64,000 bases of DNA, taken from CBDBDZ01 sp965204215. Lineage in GTDB: Bacteria; Pseudomonadota; Gammaproteobacteria; Pseudomonadales; GM7GCV1. The notes beneath the pieces are model-generated. The model worked only from the letters and a program-made list of their open reading frames with translations. It had not been told where the DNA came from and did not search any database. The stretch is from the NCBI GenBank assembly GCA_965204215.1, contig CBDBDZ010000013.1, positions 868,001-932,000 of the forward strand, written 5' to 3'. The first letter of the stretch is position 1, and every line of letters starts with the position of its first letter. The translations under genes and the position numbers were made by a program. Below, piece after piece: positions 55,120 through 63,056 of this stretch.

Positions 55120-55965
55120 TCAATTGATAGTTTCTATTACATAATTCACAAAGGCCGAACAGCAAACCAACATAAATTTAGCGTCTGTTTTGGTTAAACT
55201 TTCTTCTTCTAATAATGCGTGCCTTATGCCATCAGTATCACTTGTATAGCCATACAAAGCTGAAAAAGCTCTTTTCAAAGCAGGATGCATTTTTCTTTCT
55301 TTTTCTAATTTATTGAGAATAGTGCCTAATGTTGCTTTTTCATCCCCCGATACCTGTTTTGCTAATGATTCAACCGCACTAATCGACTCCTTAATCGAAT
55401 TTCTATAATCTGGATTTGATTTATCGGAATACAACTCAACGGCTCTTGTTAAATGCTTTTTAACTCCGCCATATGGTGTGGCTGAAATTATTGCAGTCTC
55501 AATTGACTGTATTTCTTCAGTTGAGGTTATGGCAGATAACTTACCATTGACAAATCTATATGCCGAATTTTCCATGCTCAAATGGATATTACATGCTTCA
55601 ATAAAATTGTTTTTTACATGCTCATTTCCATAGTCTGCGATAAACTCTAAAAAATCGTAAATTTGCCACCATTCTGCTTCAAAATAATAATTGCGAAGTT
55701 CCCGAAGGCAATCCCCCCAGTACTCTTCTATAGAATCAACAGGTTTCTTAAAATAATGAATCCAGAGTAAATATATAAGTTCTTCAATGTTTGAGCGTTT
55801 AATGGCACCCGTTTGATTCATGAACTCATTAGTAGGAGAGCGATATGAATCCCAATAAAAGATTGTTAATGAATTCCATAGACCATTTTTTAATTCAGAA
55901 TCAATCGAATTGGCTTGGAGAATTTTTTCCACAGGATTAACCCCTATTCGTTGTGAAAATTTCAT
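55120..55965 (-). CDS. AbiJ-like protein (AbiJ N-terminal domain type 4), abortive-infection candidate
   Basis: 281 aa. The N-terminal half (KNGLWNSLTIFYWDSYRSPTN, YWGDCLRELRNYYFEAEWWQIYDFLEF) resembles the domain set ahead of the Abi-associated C-terminal helical domain, which here reads LTRAVELYSDKSNPDYRNSIKESISAVESLAKQV, TLGTILNKLEKERKMHPALKRAFSALYGYTSDTDGIRHAL. Such proteins are thought to act in phage defence. It stands alone on its strand, beside the toxin-antitoxin pair and RadC. By eye no catalytic residue is obvious. Confidence 0.72.
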   Translation of the reverse strand: MKFSQRIGVNPVEKILQANSIDSELKNGLWNSLTIFYWDSYRSPTNEFMNQTGAIKRSNIEELIYLLWIHYFKKPVDSIEEYWGDCLRELRNYYFEAEWWQIYDFLEFIADYGNEHVKNNFIEACNIHLSMENSAYRFVNGKLSAITSTEEIQSIETAIISATPYGGVKKHLTRAVELYSDKSNPDYRNSIKESISAVESLAKQVSGDEKATLGTILNKLEKERKMHPALKRAFSALYGYTSDTDGIRHALLEEESLTKTDAKFMLVCCSAFVNYVIETIN

Positions 55966-56056
55966 AGAACCTCTTTATACCCAATATAGTAATTGACAGA
56001 GCCTAGTATTATATCAAATTTAATAAAAATCACTCTTGCGTTTTATTATACTGCTT

Positions 56057-57338
56057 CATTGCTGTCCCATAAACTTTCATGAGAACACCATTTGAGTTTG
56101 AGGGCTGTAATTTATTGGGTCTGGAGGTTCATCTTTAAATAGCCCCCATAGGTCTCTTCGTTCAAATAAATTGATTTGAAAGAGTCGAATAATTTGCTGA
56201 ATACTCATATCCAATTTGCCACTAAATTTCAAGTAAGCAATGATCAGATAGTTGCACATAGCAATCCATATTTGAGTCATTACGGCATTTTTAGAGGTGC
56301 CAATAAAGGATTTGATTTTCAAATTTTGCTTGATGCACTTGAAAAATAATTCAATCTGCCAACGTGCTTTATAAATATCAGCAATGGTTTTTGATACCAG
56401 TGTGAATTGGTTAGTCAGGAAAAAATAGTGCTTACCTGTTTCAGGGTCTCGATAGCCTACTCGTCGTAGTTTGATAGGGCAATCGTCGGCTTTAGTTCCA
56501 GTCAGTATAATGGTTTGGTCGGATGTAACACCTTGCTTTTTATTCACTTGACGACGTTCAATAATCTTATACTTGGCATTCTTTTTTAATCGAGTCACAA
56601 AGTAAACTCCTGTTGAATTCAGTGAGTTAAACCACTTGTAATCATTATAGCCACGGTCAAATACCACTATCGAATCTTTCTCTAACTCTAAAGTTCTGCC
56701 TAATGTGATATCGTGTTTACTGCCTTCTGATATTGCCATAAATGTTGGCAGATGACCCGCATGATCAATGCCAACATGTAATTTAATCGCACCTTTTTTA
56801 CGCCGAAACGTTGCCCATGGGAAAACAGATAAACACAAATCAATCGTCGATGCGTCAAGCGAATAGAGCTTATTTTTGAATCGAAAACCATGCTTAGGGG
56901 CAAGTTGTTGACAACGTGATAAGAGTTTATAAAACAGCGATTCATACAAGTCATAAGGTTGTTGCTCATTCACTCGGGCAAGTGATGAACGGCTCACATG
57001 ACCAATCCCTAAGTGATAACTTTTAGCACGTTGCTTAGATAGGTTACTAACAATATCACGTAAACTACAGCGACCTGCTAGCTGAGCAAAACTCAGTGAT
57101 ACAAACTGTGACCACCGTGACATTTTTCTCAATGAACGCCCCTCGTGATGGGTTTTTGCAAGTGTTTCAAATTCATGTCTCGAAACCAGTTTCAGTAATT
57201 GTGAAAATACAGTATTATTATGACTCAAAGCTATTCTCTTGTTGATTTTTAAAGTGTTTTTCGTCACTCTATTTTAACAAATTAACAGAGAATAGTCTTT
57301 GTTTTAATTATCCATTAAAAGTTTATGGGACAGCAATG
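56057..57338 (-). mobile_element. IS4-family insertion sequence, 9-bp duplication
   Basis: 1282 bp with perfect terminal repeats beginning CATTGCTGTCCCATAAACT. ATACTGCTT occurs at 56048-56056 and 57339-57347. It is inserted just upstream of the Dam-type gene. Confidence 0.93.
56077..57267 (-). CDS. IS4-family transposase
   Basis: 396 aa. DDE core with YSLDASTIDLCLSVFPWA, IVVFDRGYNDY and the YREK motif in YKARWQIELFFKCIKQNLKI. N-terminal domain of the DUF4372 kind (RHEFETLAKTHHEGRSLRKMSRWSQF). Appears intact. Confidence 0.94.
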   Translation of the reverse strand: MTKNTLKINKRIALSHNNTVFSQLLKLVSRHEFETLAKTHHEGRSLRKMSRWSQFVSLSFAQLAGRCSLRDIVSNLSKQRAKSYHLGIGHVSRSSLARVNEQQPYDLYESLFYKLLSRCQQLAPKHGFRFKNKLYSLDASTIDLCLSVFPWATFRRKKGAIKLHVGIDHAGHLPTFMAISEGSKHDITLGRTLELEKDSIVVFDRGYNDYKWFNSLNSTGVYFVTRLKKNAKYKIIERRQVNKKQGVTSDQTIILTGTKADDCPIKLRRVGYRDPETGKHYFFLTNQFTLVSKTIADIYKARWQIELFFKCIKQNLKIKSFIGTSKNAVMTQIWIAMCNYLIIAYLKFSGKLDMSIQQIIRLFQINLFERRDLWGLFKDEPPDPINYSPQTQMVFS

Positions 57339-57363
57339 ATACTGCTTATAAACTGATACTAGG

Positions 57364-58194
57364 TTGGTCACAGTCATATTTTTTAACCTCTATTATAAAA
57401 TAGACAAACCAACCCGACCTGCATTTCGATACTACGGAGGCAAATGGATGTTAGCCCCGTGGATTATTTCGCATCTACCCAAGCATGAAGTTTACGTTGA
57501 ACCTTTTGGTGGTGCAGCCAGTGTACTGGTTCGTAAACCACCGAGCAAAGTTGAAATCTACAACGATCTCAATGAAGAACTGGTCAATTTTTTCAAAATA
57601 CTCCGCAACGAATACACCGCCAAACGACTGGTGAATATGCTTAATAACACCCCGTTTTCACGAGTAGAATTTAATACTTCTTACTTGCCGAGCAGTTTTA
57701 ATCTCGAACGCGCAAGGCGTTTAGCCGTTCGGGCTTTGATGGGCTATGGCGCAACTGGGGCGAGTCGGATGGCGAAAACAGGGTTTCGCTATCAAATGTC
57801 ACAAGGACGCAGTGCCACACGTGATTATATGACGTACCCTGAGTCACTAAAAAAAATATCGGAGCGATTGCGTTCAGTAGTGATAGAAAATATTGACGCG
57901 ATGAAGCTCATTGAGCGCTTTGACGTAGAAAATGCCTGTTTCTATGTCGACCCGCCGTATATTTGGGGGACACGTAGTAAGAATGCCAAGCATCAAGGTT
58001 ACAAATATGAAATGAGCGACGAAGCGCATATTGAGCTACTGGGTCGCTTAAAAAAAATCAAAGGTTCAGTATTACTTAGTGCTTATGAACACCCGCTGTA
58101 TGACCAGCATTTGAAAAGTTGGAGAAAAGTAACTAAGCCTGCTTATGCATTAAATGCAGCACCGAGGAAGGAGGTTTTGTGGATTAAAAACTGA
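57364..58194 (+). CDS. D12-class N6-adenine DNA methyltransferase (Dam-like)
   Basis: 276 aa if read from the TTG at 57364. AdoMet motif PAFRYYGGKWMLAPWIISHLP and VEPFGGAASVL, catalytic motif YVDPPYIWG. Relatives in phages begin close to PAFRYYGGK, so the real start may be nearer that point; the IS4 element 26 bp upstream may have removed the native leader. No matching endonuclease gene is adjacent, so an orphan methylase is likely. Confidence 0.87.
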   Translation: MVTVIFFNLYYKIDKPTRPAFRYYGGKWMLAPWIISHLPKHEVYVEPFGGAASVLVRKPPSKVEIYNDLNEELVNFFKILRNEYTAKRLVNMLNNTPFSRVEFNTSYLPSSFNLERARRLAVRALMGYGATGASRMAKTGFRYQMSQGRSATRDYMTYPESLKKISERLRSVVIENIDAMKLIERFDVENACFYVDPPYIWGTRSKNAKHQGYKYEMSDEAHIELLGRLKKIKGSVLLSAYEHPLYDQHLKSWRKVTKPAYALNAAPRKEVLWIKN

Positions 58195-58284
58195 TTTTAA
58201 GAATCGTTAATCTACTATATCTAAAGACTTGCTATCATTTTTTCGATACAATCGGTTTATTCGAAATTATAGCGATAAATTTTA

Positions 58285-59016
58285 GTGGCAAATACATTGG
58301 ATATTTATGAATCTTTCGCCAGTTGCGAAAGTTTTGAACAACTTTGGAATACTTTTCACCAGATAATGGAAAATTATGGAGTGGTCAGTATTTCTTATGG
58401 GCATAGTGTTATCGCTAATAAAAAATTAGGAGTAAATCATTTTATAGACTCACTTCATTACAAAACAAGTCATTCGGATATGTTTCATAAGCACTATGGA
58501 CTTGAACATTCACTGAAGCATGATTTATTAACATTGCATTGCCTCCACAATGTAACACCATTTATATGGCATGATCGAGAGCAATGGAAAGGAGGTACTC
58601 CGGAGCAGATTACTTTCATGGAAGAAACTTATGCTTACGGACTTGGGCCAGGTATAACGATCCCCTTACGGTTTGGTGATTTTGGCATTGGAGGCGTTGG
58701 ATTGTCTGGTGGGTATTCGACAGAACAGGAATTTGGCAAAGTGCTAAAAAGCTACCAAGAAACAATGATAGCCGGAGGCTATATGTTTGATGAATTTACT
58801 AGAAAAGAACATATTGAATGTCTTTATGATTTATCTAGCCGAGAAAAAGAAATCCTTAAATATATGGCCGATGGCTTATTATATGATGGCATAGCTCATC
58901 AAATGTCCAATACTGCAAAATCTCTTGAAAATCCATCGCAAAGAATACGGAAAAAATTAAAGGCTCGCAATAATATTCAAGCAGTAGTCAAAGCACTTCA
59001 CCTTAAACTTATATAA
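58285..59016 (+). CDS. LuxR-family regulator with autoinducer-type domain
   Basis: 243 aa, GTG start. The N-terminal domain (FEQLWNTFHQIMENYGVVSISYGHS, HFIDSLHYKTSHSDMF, GLGPGITIPLRFGDFGIGGVGLSGG) has the autoinducer-binding layout; the end is a LuxR helix-turn-helix (LSSREKEILKYMADGLLYDGIAHQMSNTAKSLENPSQRIRKKL-type). No LuxI synthase is in view, so it is an orphan receptor. A perfect palindrome and promoter follow 18 bp after the stop. Confidence 0.83.
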   Translation: MANTLDIYESFASCESFEQLWNTFHQIMENYGVVSISYGHSVIANKKLGVNHFIDSLHYKTSHSDMFHKHYGLEHSLKHDLLTLHCLHNVTPFIWHDREQWKGGTPEQITFMEETYAYGLGPGITIPLRFGDFGIGGVGLSGGYSTEQEFGKVLKSYQETMIAGGYMFDEFTRKEHIECLYDLSSREKEILKYMADGLLYDGIAHQMSNTAKSLENPSQRIRKKLKARNNIQAVVKALHLKLI

Positions 59017-59033
59017 CACCTAAACATGTCATT

Positions 59034-59082
59034 TTCAATAAGGGATATCCCTTATTGAAGTGATGTTGCCTATCTCTATAAT
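59034..59082 (+). promoter_or_regulatory. palindromic operator candidate overlapping a promoter
   Basis: TTCAATAAGGGAT and ATCCCTTATTGAA form a perfect 26-bp palindrome at 59034-59059. TTGAAG (59055-59060) and TATAAT (59077-59082), 16 bp apart, make a good -35/-10 pair. It follows the LuxR gene, so it may be a lux-box-like site controlling the truncated gene at 59130. A two-way transcription terminator is possible but lacks a loop and T-run. Confidence 0.6.
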
Positions 59083-59129
59083 GCTCTGAGTATTGCAGTT
59101 TTATAACATATTATAGAAGTAAATCTTAT

Positions 59130-59234
59130 ATGAAAATTTTGTCTGTTCAGGTTCAAAACCTGAAGTCAATACCATCAGATCATGATCCACTCACTTTTAT
59201 CAATCAAGATGGTAGCCCTGTCAGCACACAGAAG
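59130..59234 (+). pseudogene. gene start cut by the IS3 insertion
   Basis: MKILSVQVQNLKSIPSDHDP then LTFINQDGSPVSTQK, after which the terminal repeat of the IS begins. The opening recalls ATPases of the SMC/RecF kind (first strand before a P-loop), but nothing more remains. No matching continuation is visible on the right side of the element. Confidence 0.55.
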
Positions 59235-59318
59235 TGGACCCCATCGGTTAGACAGGATTTTTGAAATTTAAGAAATATTTTGCGACAATAAACCTACTAT
59301 TATTTGAAGCATATTATT

Positions 59319-59618
59319 ATGACAAAACGAAGAAACCATTCACCATCCTTTAAAGCTAAAGTTGCTTTAACCGCGGCAAGAGGTGATAAAACCTTAGCCG
59401 AGCTGTCGCAACAATTTGGCTTACATCAAACCCAAATTCATCAATGGCGCCAGCAATTAATGGAACAAGCCTCATCATTATTTGAACGCAGTAGTGTGTC
59501 TAAATCTGATGTCAAACAGATTGACCAATTGCATTCCAAAATTGGTCAATTAACGATGGAACGCGATTTTTTAGAACGCGGGCTAGACAGGATTCAAGCC
59601 CCCTACGCAAGGAGATGA
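59319..59618 (+). CDS. IS3-family transposase OrfA
   Basis: 99 aa. Helix-turn-helix protein (FKAKVALTAARGDKTLAELSQQFGLHQTQIHQWRQQL) with a leucine-zipper-like end. ATG at 59319; stop overlaps the OrfB start (ATGA). Confidence 0.93.
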   Translation: MTKRRNHSPSFKAKVALTAARGDKTLAELSQQFGLHQTQIHQWRQQLMEQASSLFERSSVSKSDVKQIDQLHSKIGQLTMERDFLERGLDRIQAPYARR

Positions 59619-60448
59619 TTGATATGACTCATCCCACATTAGCGGTGTCAAAACAATGCGAGTTACTATCAGTCAACCGCTCTACTTTTTATTATCAGCC
59701 TAAACCTCTCAGTGATAGTGATGTCGATTTGATGAGGCGTATTGATGCTATCCATATGAAGCTTCCTTTCTATGGCAGCCGCCGTATTCGTGACCAATTA
59801 GAGACCGAAGATATCTTCATCAATCGAAAGAAAGTACAGCGATTGATGCTTGCCATGGGCATTATAGCCATCTTTCCTAAGAAGAAAACCACGATATCCA
59901 ATAAGGCTCATCGCATCTATCCTTATCGTTTGAGAGGGTTGAATATCAACCGTTCTAATCAAGTATGGGCAACCGATATAACCTATATTCCAATGGCTAA
60001 AGGTTTTGTGTATTTAGTGGCTGTTATTGACTGGTTCAGTCGTAAGGTACTGTCATGGCGATTATCTAACACAATGGATACTGCTTTTTGTATTGAAGCT
60101 CTTGAAGAGGCTATACAACGCTATGGTAAACCTGATATATTCAATACTGACCAAGGTTCGCAATTTACCAGTGACGCCTTTACTTCTGTACTCATTGATA
60201 ATAACATTGAAATTAGTATGGATGGTCGAGGTCGTTGGCTTGATAATGTATTTATTGAGCGATTGTGGCGTAGCCTTAAATATGAAAATATCTATTTAAA
60301 AGCCTACGACACAGTCCCTGAAGTACGAGCTGGTATTGATGAGTATTTTCGTTTCTTTAACGAAGACAGACGGCATCAAAATTTGAAGGGGAGACAAACT
60401 CCCGATCAGATTTATTATGCCAATTTAACGCTGCCTAAAGCAGCATAA
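59615..60448 (+). CDS. IS3-family transposase OrfB
   Basis: 277 aa integrase core: VWATDITYIPMAKG, IFNTDQGSQFTSDAF, NVFIERLWRSLKYE, with the upstream HTH_21 region (YGSRRIRDQLETEDIFINRKKVQRLM). Overlaps OrfA by four bases. Intact. Confidence 0.95.
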   Translation: MIDMTHPTLAVSKQCELLSVNRSTFYYQPKPLSDSDVDLMRRIDAIHMKLPFYGSRRIRDQLETEDIFINRKKVQRLMLAMGIIAIFPKKKTTISNKAHRIYPYRLRGLNINRSNQVWATDITYIPMAKGFVYLVAVIDWFSRKVLSWRLSNTMDTAFCIEALEEAIQRYGKPDIFNTDQGSQFTSDAFTSVLIDNNIEISMDGRGRWLDNVFIERLWRSLKYENIYLKAYDTVPEVRAGIDEYFRFFNEDRRHQNLKGRQTPDQIYYANLTLPKAA

Positions 60449-60541
60449 GCCTGTCCAAAATATTTCTTAAGCCACTGTCTGAAAAATGGGGTCCATTTCT
60501 GCCATTGATAATGATTACATTTTAAAAGTGTTTTATAATCT

Positions 60542-61690
60542 ATGTATAAAACAACAGTCGAGAATAAAGTGGATAGAACATATTATTTGCCTCACCCTAT
60601 TAGAGTTACTTGTACAGAAGAATATGAAGCATATGCAAAAGAAAAAGATAAGGTCTTTGATTCAATTGTAAATAGTGAACTAGATATTAACAATATTAGT
60701 TGTGACCATTTTTTTAGTCTTGTTAAATTAAACTTTCCGAATTATGTTAAAGCAATTGAAATGCAAGAAAATAGCGAACATTTAGCTGGAATTAAAATTA
60801 TTTGTGATATCCAAGAATATAAATATCGAAAGTGCGAAGGGACTATTTTCACGACATCAAATTCATTGGATTTTTTGTTGAAAAATACCGATATTGGTAA
60901 TGAAATTCCTTTAGCATATTTGAGACCTCCATTTAAAAATTGTTATATTGAGTTTACTACTGACAGAAGTTCTGAAATATCTTTACTGAATTCAAGTACT
61001 GGTTTACATATTCTAGAAGGTGTGTATATTTCAGAAACTGAAATATTACCTAATACAGAAGCATCTTCGCTATATGAGGGCTTTAGAGATATTGATATTA
61101 AGAAGCCATTTCGGGTTATTGATTTAATGTTTACAGGGTCACCTATAAAAAAGGCTGATAACAGAGATGATACATTAAGGTCACAAGGGTTTTATATTCA
61201 AAATCAAGAAAAAACAATATTAGAAGAAATTGAAGATATTAAGCGTGATTATGGAAATGATGATGATTTTACTAATGACCTTGATTATTTATTAGATGCA
61301 CTCAACCATATGGCGAAGGTGCTACTCTTTATTAATAGTAAACAATATAGAGATACTGCTTTTAATGAACGTAAAGAGATAATAAAAAAAATTTCTTCAT
61401 TAAAAAGCACATCAAAAATTAGAAAATATGAAAGAAAATTAAGAACCGCTTATAATCGGACAATTATATCCCCTAAAGATGATATTCATTACTTGAAAGA
61501 AGATAGTGATCAACATCCATCAAATACAAAACCTAAAAAAGCCCATTGGAGAAGGGGGCACTTCAAAATGCAACCTTACGGACCTAGAGCTAGCCAAAGA
61601 AAAATTATTTTTATTGAACCTGTTGTAGTAGGAGGGGCTTTTGCTAAAAAGCATAAATACACTGCAAAAGAAAAAATTAGCGATGGCTAA
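60542..61690 (+). CDS. island protein with AcrVA2-like C-terminal motif
   Basis: 382 aa, no domain recognised over most of its length. It is rich in Lys, Glu and Ile. The C-terminal KKAHWRRGHFKMQPYGPRAS then QRKIIFIEPVVVGG resembles, as I remember it, the end of the anti-CRISPR AcrVA2 (RRGHW, then G, basic residues and a hydrophobic strand with P and V). Many mobile elements carry such proteins. It lies 46 bp right of the IS3 element. The promoter may be damaged. The function is a hypothesis only. Confidence 0.6.
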   Translation: MYKTTVENKVDRTYYLPHPIRVTCTEEYEAYAKEKDKVFDSIVNSELDINNISCDHFFSLVKLNFPNYVKAIEMQENSEHLAGIKIICDIQEYKYRKCEGTIFTTSNSLDFLLKNTDIGNEIPLAYLRPPFKNCYIEFTTDRSSEISLLNSSTGLHILEGVYISETEILPNTEASSLYEGFRDIDIKKPFRVIDLMFTGSPIKKADNRDDTLRSQGFYIQNQEKTILEEIEDIKRDYGNDDDFTNDLDYLLDALNHMAKVLLFINSKQYRDTAFNERKEIIKKISSLKSTSKIRKYERKLRTAYNRTIISPKDDIHYLKEDSDQHPSNTKPKKAHWRRGHFKMQPYGPRASQRKIIFIEPVVVGGAFAKKHKYTAKEKISDG

Positions 61691-62059
61691 TTATCGAGTC
61701 ACTTCTTGGCTATGTGATAAATTACTCTCTAATCGACTTAATTCTTTTTGCCGTTTCAATAATTTTAATTTTTGCTTAATTTCTGATTCAATATCAATCG
61801 TTTCAATATCCTGTTCTGAGCATTTATCGAGAGCTTGGGATAGAGTATTTATACTAATAGAAAGTGCATCTTGAACCTGCTCTTTGCTTCCTAATGTTTC
61901 GATAATATGTTCAGGTAAAGGGCTTTTGTTTACATTATCCAGTGATGTCTGGGCATATTGCCAAGCTTCATAAGCTTGTACCAACACTTGCAATTTTTTA
62001 GGTAAAGTGGACTGCTCGTCTTGAGCAAAAACAATTTGAGCCGATTGAGTCTGGGGCAT
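61691..62059 (-). CDS. small coiled-coil hypothetical protein
   Basis: 122 aa from the ATG at 62057-62059 (MPQTQSAQIVFAQDEQS); a longer frame begins at 62119. The C-terminal third (IESEIKQKLKLLKRQKELSRLESNL) is predicted to be a coiled coil. Divergent from the AlpA-like gene, so they may share a control region. Unknown function. Confidence 0.6.
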   Translation of the reverse strand: MPQTQSAQIVFAQDEQSTLPKKLQVLVQAYEAWQYAQTSLDNVNKSPLPEHIIETLGSKEQVQDALSISINTLSQALDKCSEQDIETIDIESEIKQKLKLLKRQKELSRLESNLSHSQEVTR

Positions 62060-62132
62060 AGCGGTGAAAGCTGTTACAATAAAGTCTGTTATTATGCGAG
62101 ATTTAAACCTATAAAGCAATGCAGGCGATTTT

Positions 62133-62549
62133 TTGAAACATACTGAACAGCTAGAAGCTATGGCTGACGAAATGGGAGTTGAGATGTTTCAGCGATTTTC
62201 AGAAATGGAGGCTGCCAAGTTTTTGCAAATGGATATATCAGCGTTGGCTATCGTTTGTCAGCAAGAAAAAATATCCTATTTTCAAATTGAAGAGGGCAGA
62301 GAGGAATATTTTGGCATTCAGCTACTGGAATATTTATTAGGCTCTATAAAGGGTAGCGCACCAAGATTAAGTACCCAATCTGAAAGAATTATTCGGAGTC
62401 GAGAAGTAACGAAAATGACAGGGCTATCTCGTACGACACTTTGGCGGAAAGAGCAGGATGGAGATTTTCCGAAACGTGTATCGCTGGGGGTTGGGAGCGT
62501 GGGATGGAAGCTGAGTGAAGTTGAGGAGTGGGTAGAGTCGAGATTCTAG
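62133..62549 (+). CDS. AlpA-like regulator
   Basis: 138 aa read from TTG at 62133; ATG at 62160 is an alternative. The C-terminal half (SREVTKMTGLSRTTLWRKEQDGDFPKRVSLG...GWKLSEVEEWVESR) is an AlpA/MerR-type DNA-binding domain used on prophages and islands to control excision. The N-terminal half looks like a second HTH (EMEAAKFLQMDISALAIVCQQEKISY). Confidence 0.83.
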   Translation: MKHTEQLEAMADEMGVEMFQRFSEMEAAKFLQMDISALAIVCQQEKISYFQIEEGREEYFGIQLLEYLLGSIKGSAPRLSTQSERIIRSREVTKMTGLSRTTLWRKEQDGDFPKRVSLGVGSVGWKLSEVEEWVESRF

Positions 62550-63056
62550 TATTTTACTGAACTTTGGGCGAAAAAAGACTTATGAGAATGGGCGTTTGTA
62601 ATTAATGTACTGTTGTACATATTTGTTTGTAGGAAGAATTTGTATTTGTCATTGTGTATTTTCCCAGGCACTGAAACCATAATTTCTCTTATATCCTCAA
62701 CATATAGGTTCTTATATTCTTCGCTAAAATATTTAGTTTCATATGATTCTGTTGAACTGGTAGGCCACCAAGTTATATTTTCAACTTTTTCCCATCGGCT
62801 CATCATTGGAATCAATGGGATTTTATAATACGCTTTAGCATATAGCGTTAAAGTATCTAATAAGATAGCGTTAACGTTCGGGTTAAAAACAACTAATGCA
62901 AATATGTAAGTATTTTCTAATTGTTTAGTGGCAATAAGATCTAAACGGATACTATTATTTCTGATATTCATTCTGTTAATCCCTAATGCCTTATCATTAA
63001 TCTTCGTGTTCTTATAAAGAATAGTAATTGAGATGATTGCCAGTATTGAGTTATTA
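62546..63056 (-). pseudogene. hypothetical protein, 5' end cut by IS630
   Basis: About 170 residues visible. The frame enters the IS630 at 63057, so the nominal first seven residues (MIYSCRV) are wholly or partly element sequence. Visible part: a hydrophobic NSILAIISITILY, then a soluble region (ITWWPTSSTESYETKYFSEEY). No family recognised. It overlaps the AlpA gene's end by four bases on the opposite strand. Confidence 0.6.

Larger units (their letters stand above)
59235..60495 (+). mobile_element. IS3-family insertion sequence
   Basis: Ends TGGACCCCAT and (reverse) TGGACCCCAT with AGACAG further in. 1261 bp. I see no target duplication (AAG left, TTT right), which suggests that a deletion or rearrangement followed insertion. 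Confidence 0.85.

Noticed and set aside
59034..59059. Rho-independent terminator of the LuxR gene
   Set aside because: The palindrome has no loop and no T-run, and overlaps a plausible -35; an operator fits better, though a terminator is not excluded.
60486..60671. Short frame ahead of the AcrVA2-like protein
   Set aside because: It begins inside the IS3 end and runs in a different frame through a better-supported gene.
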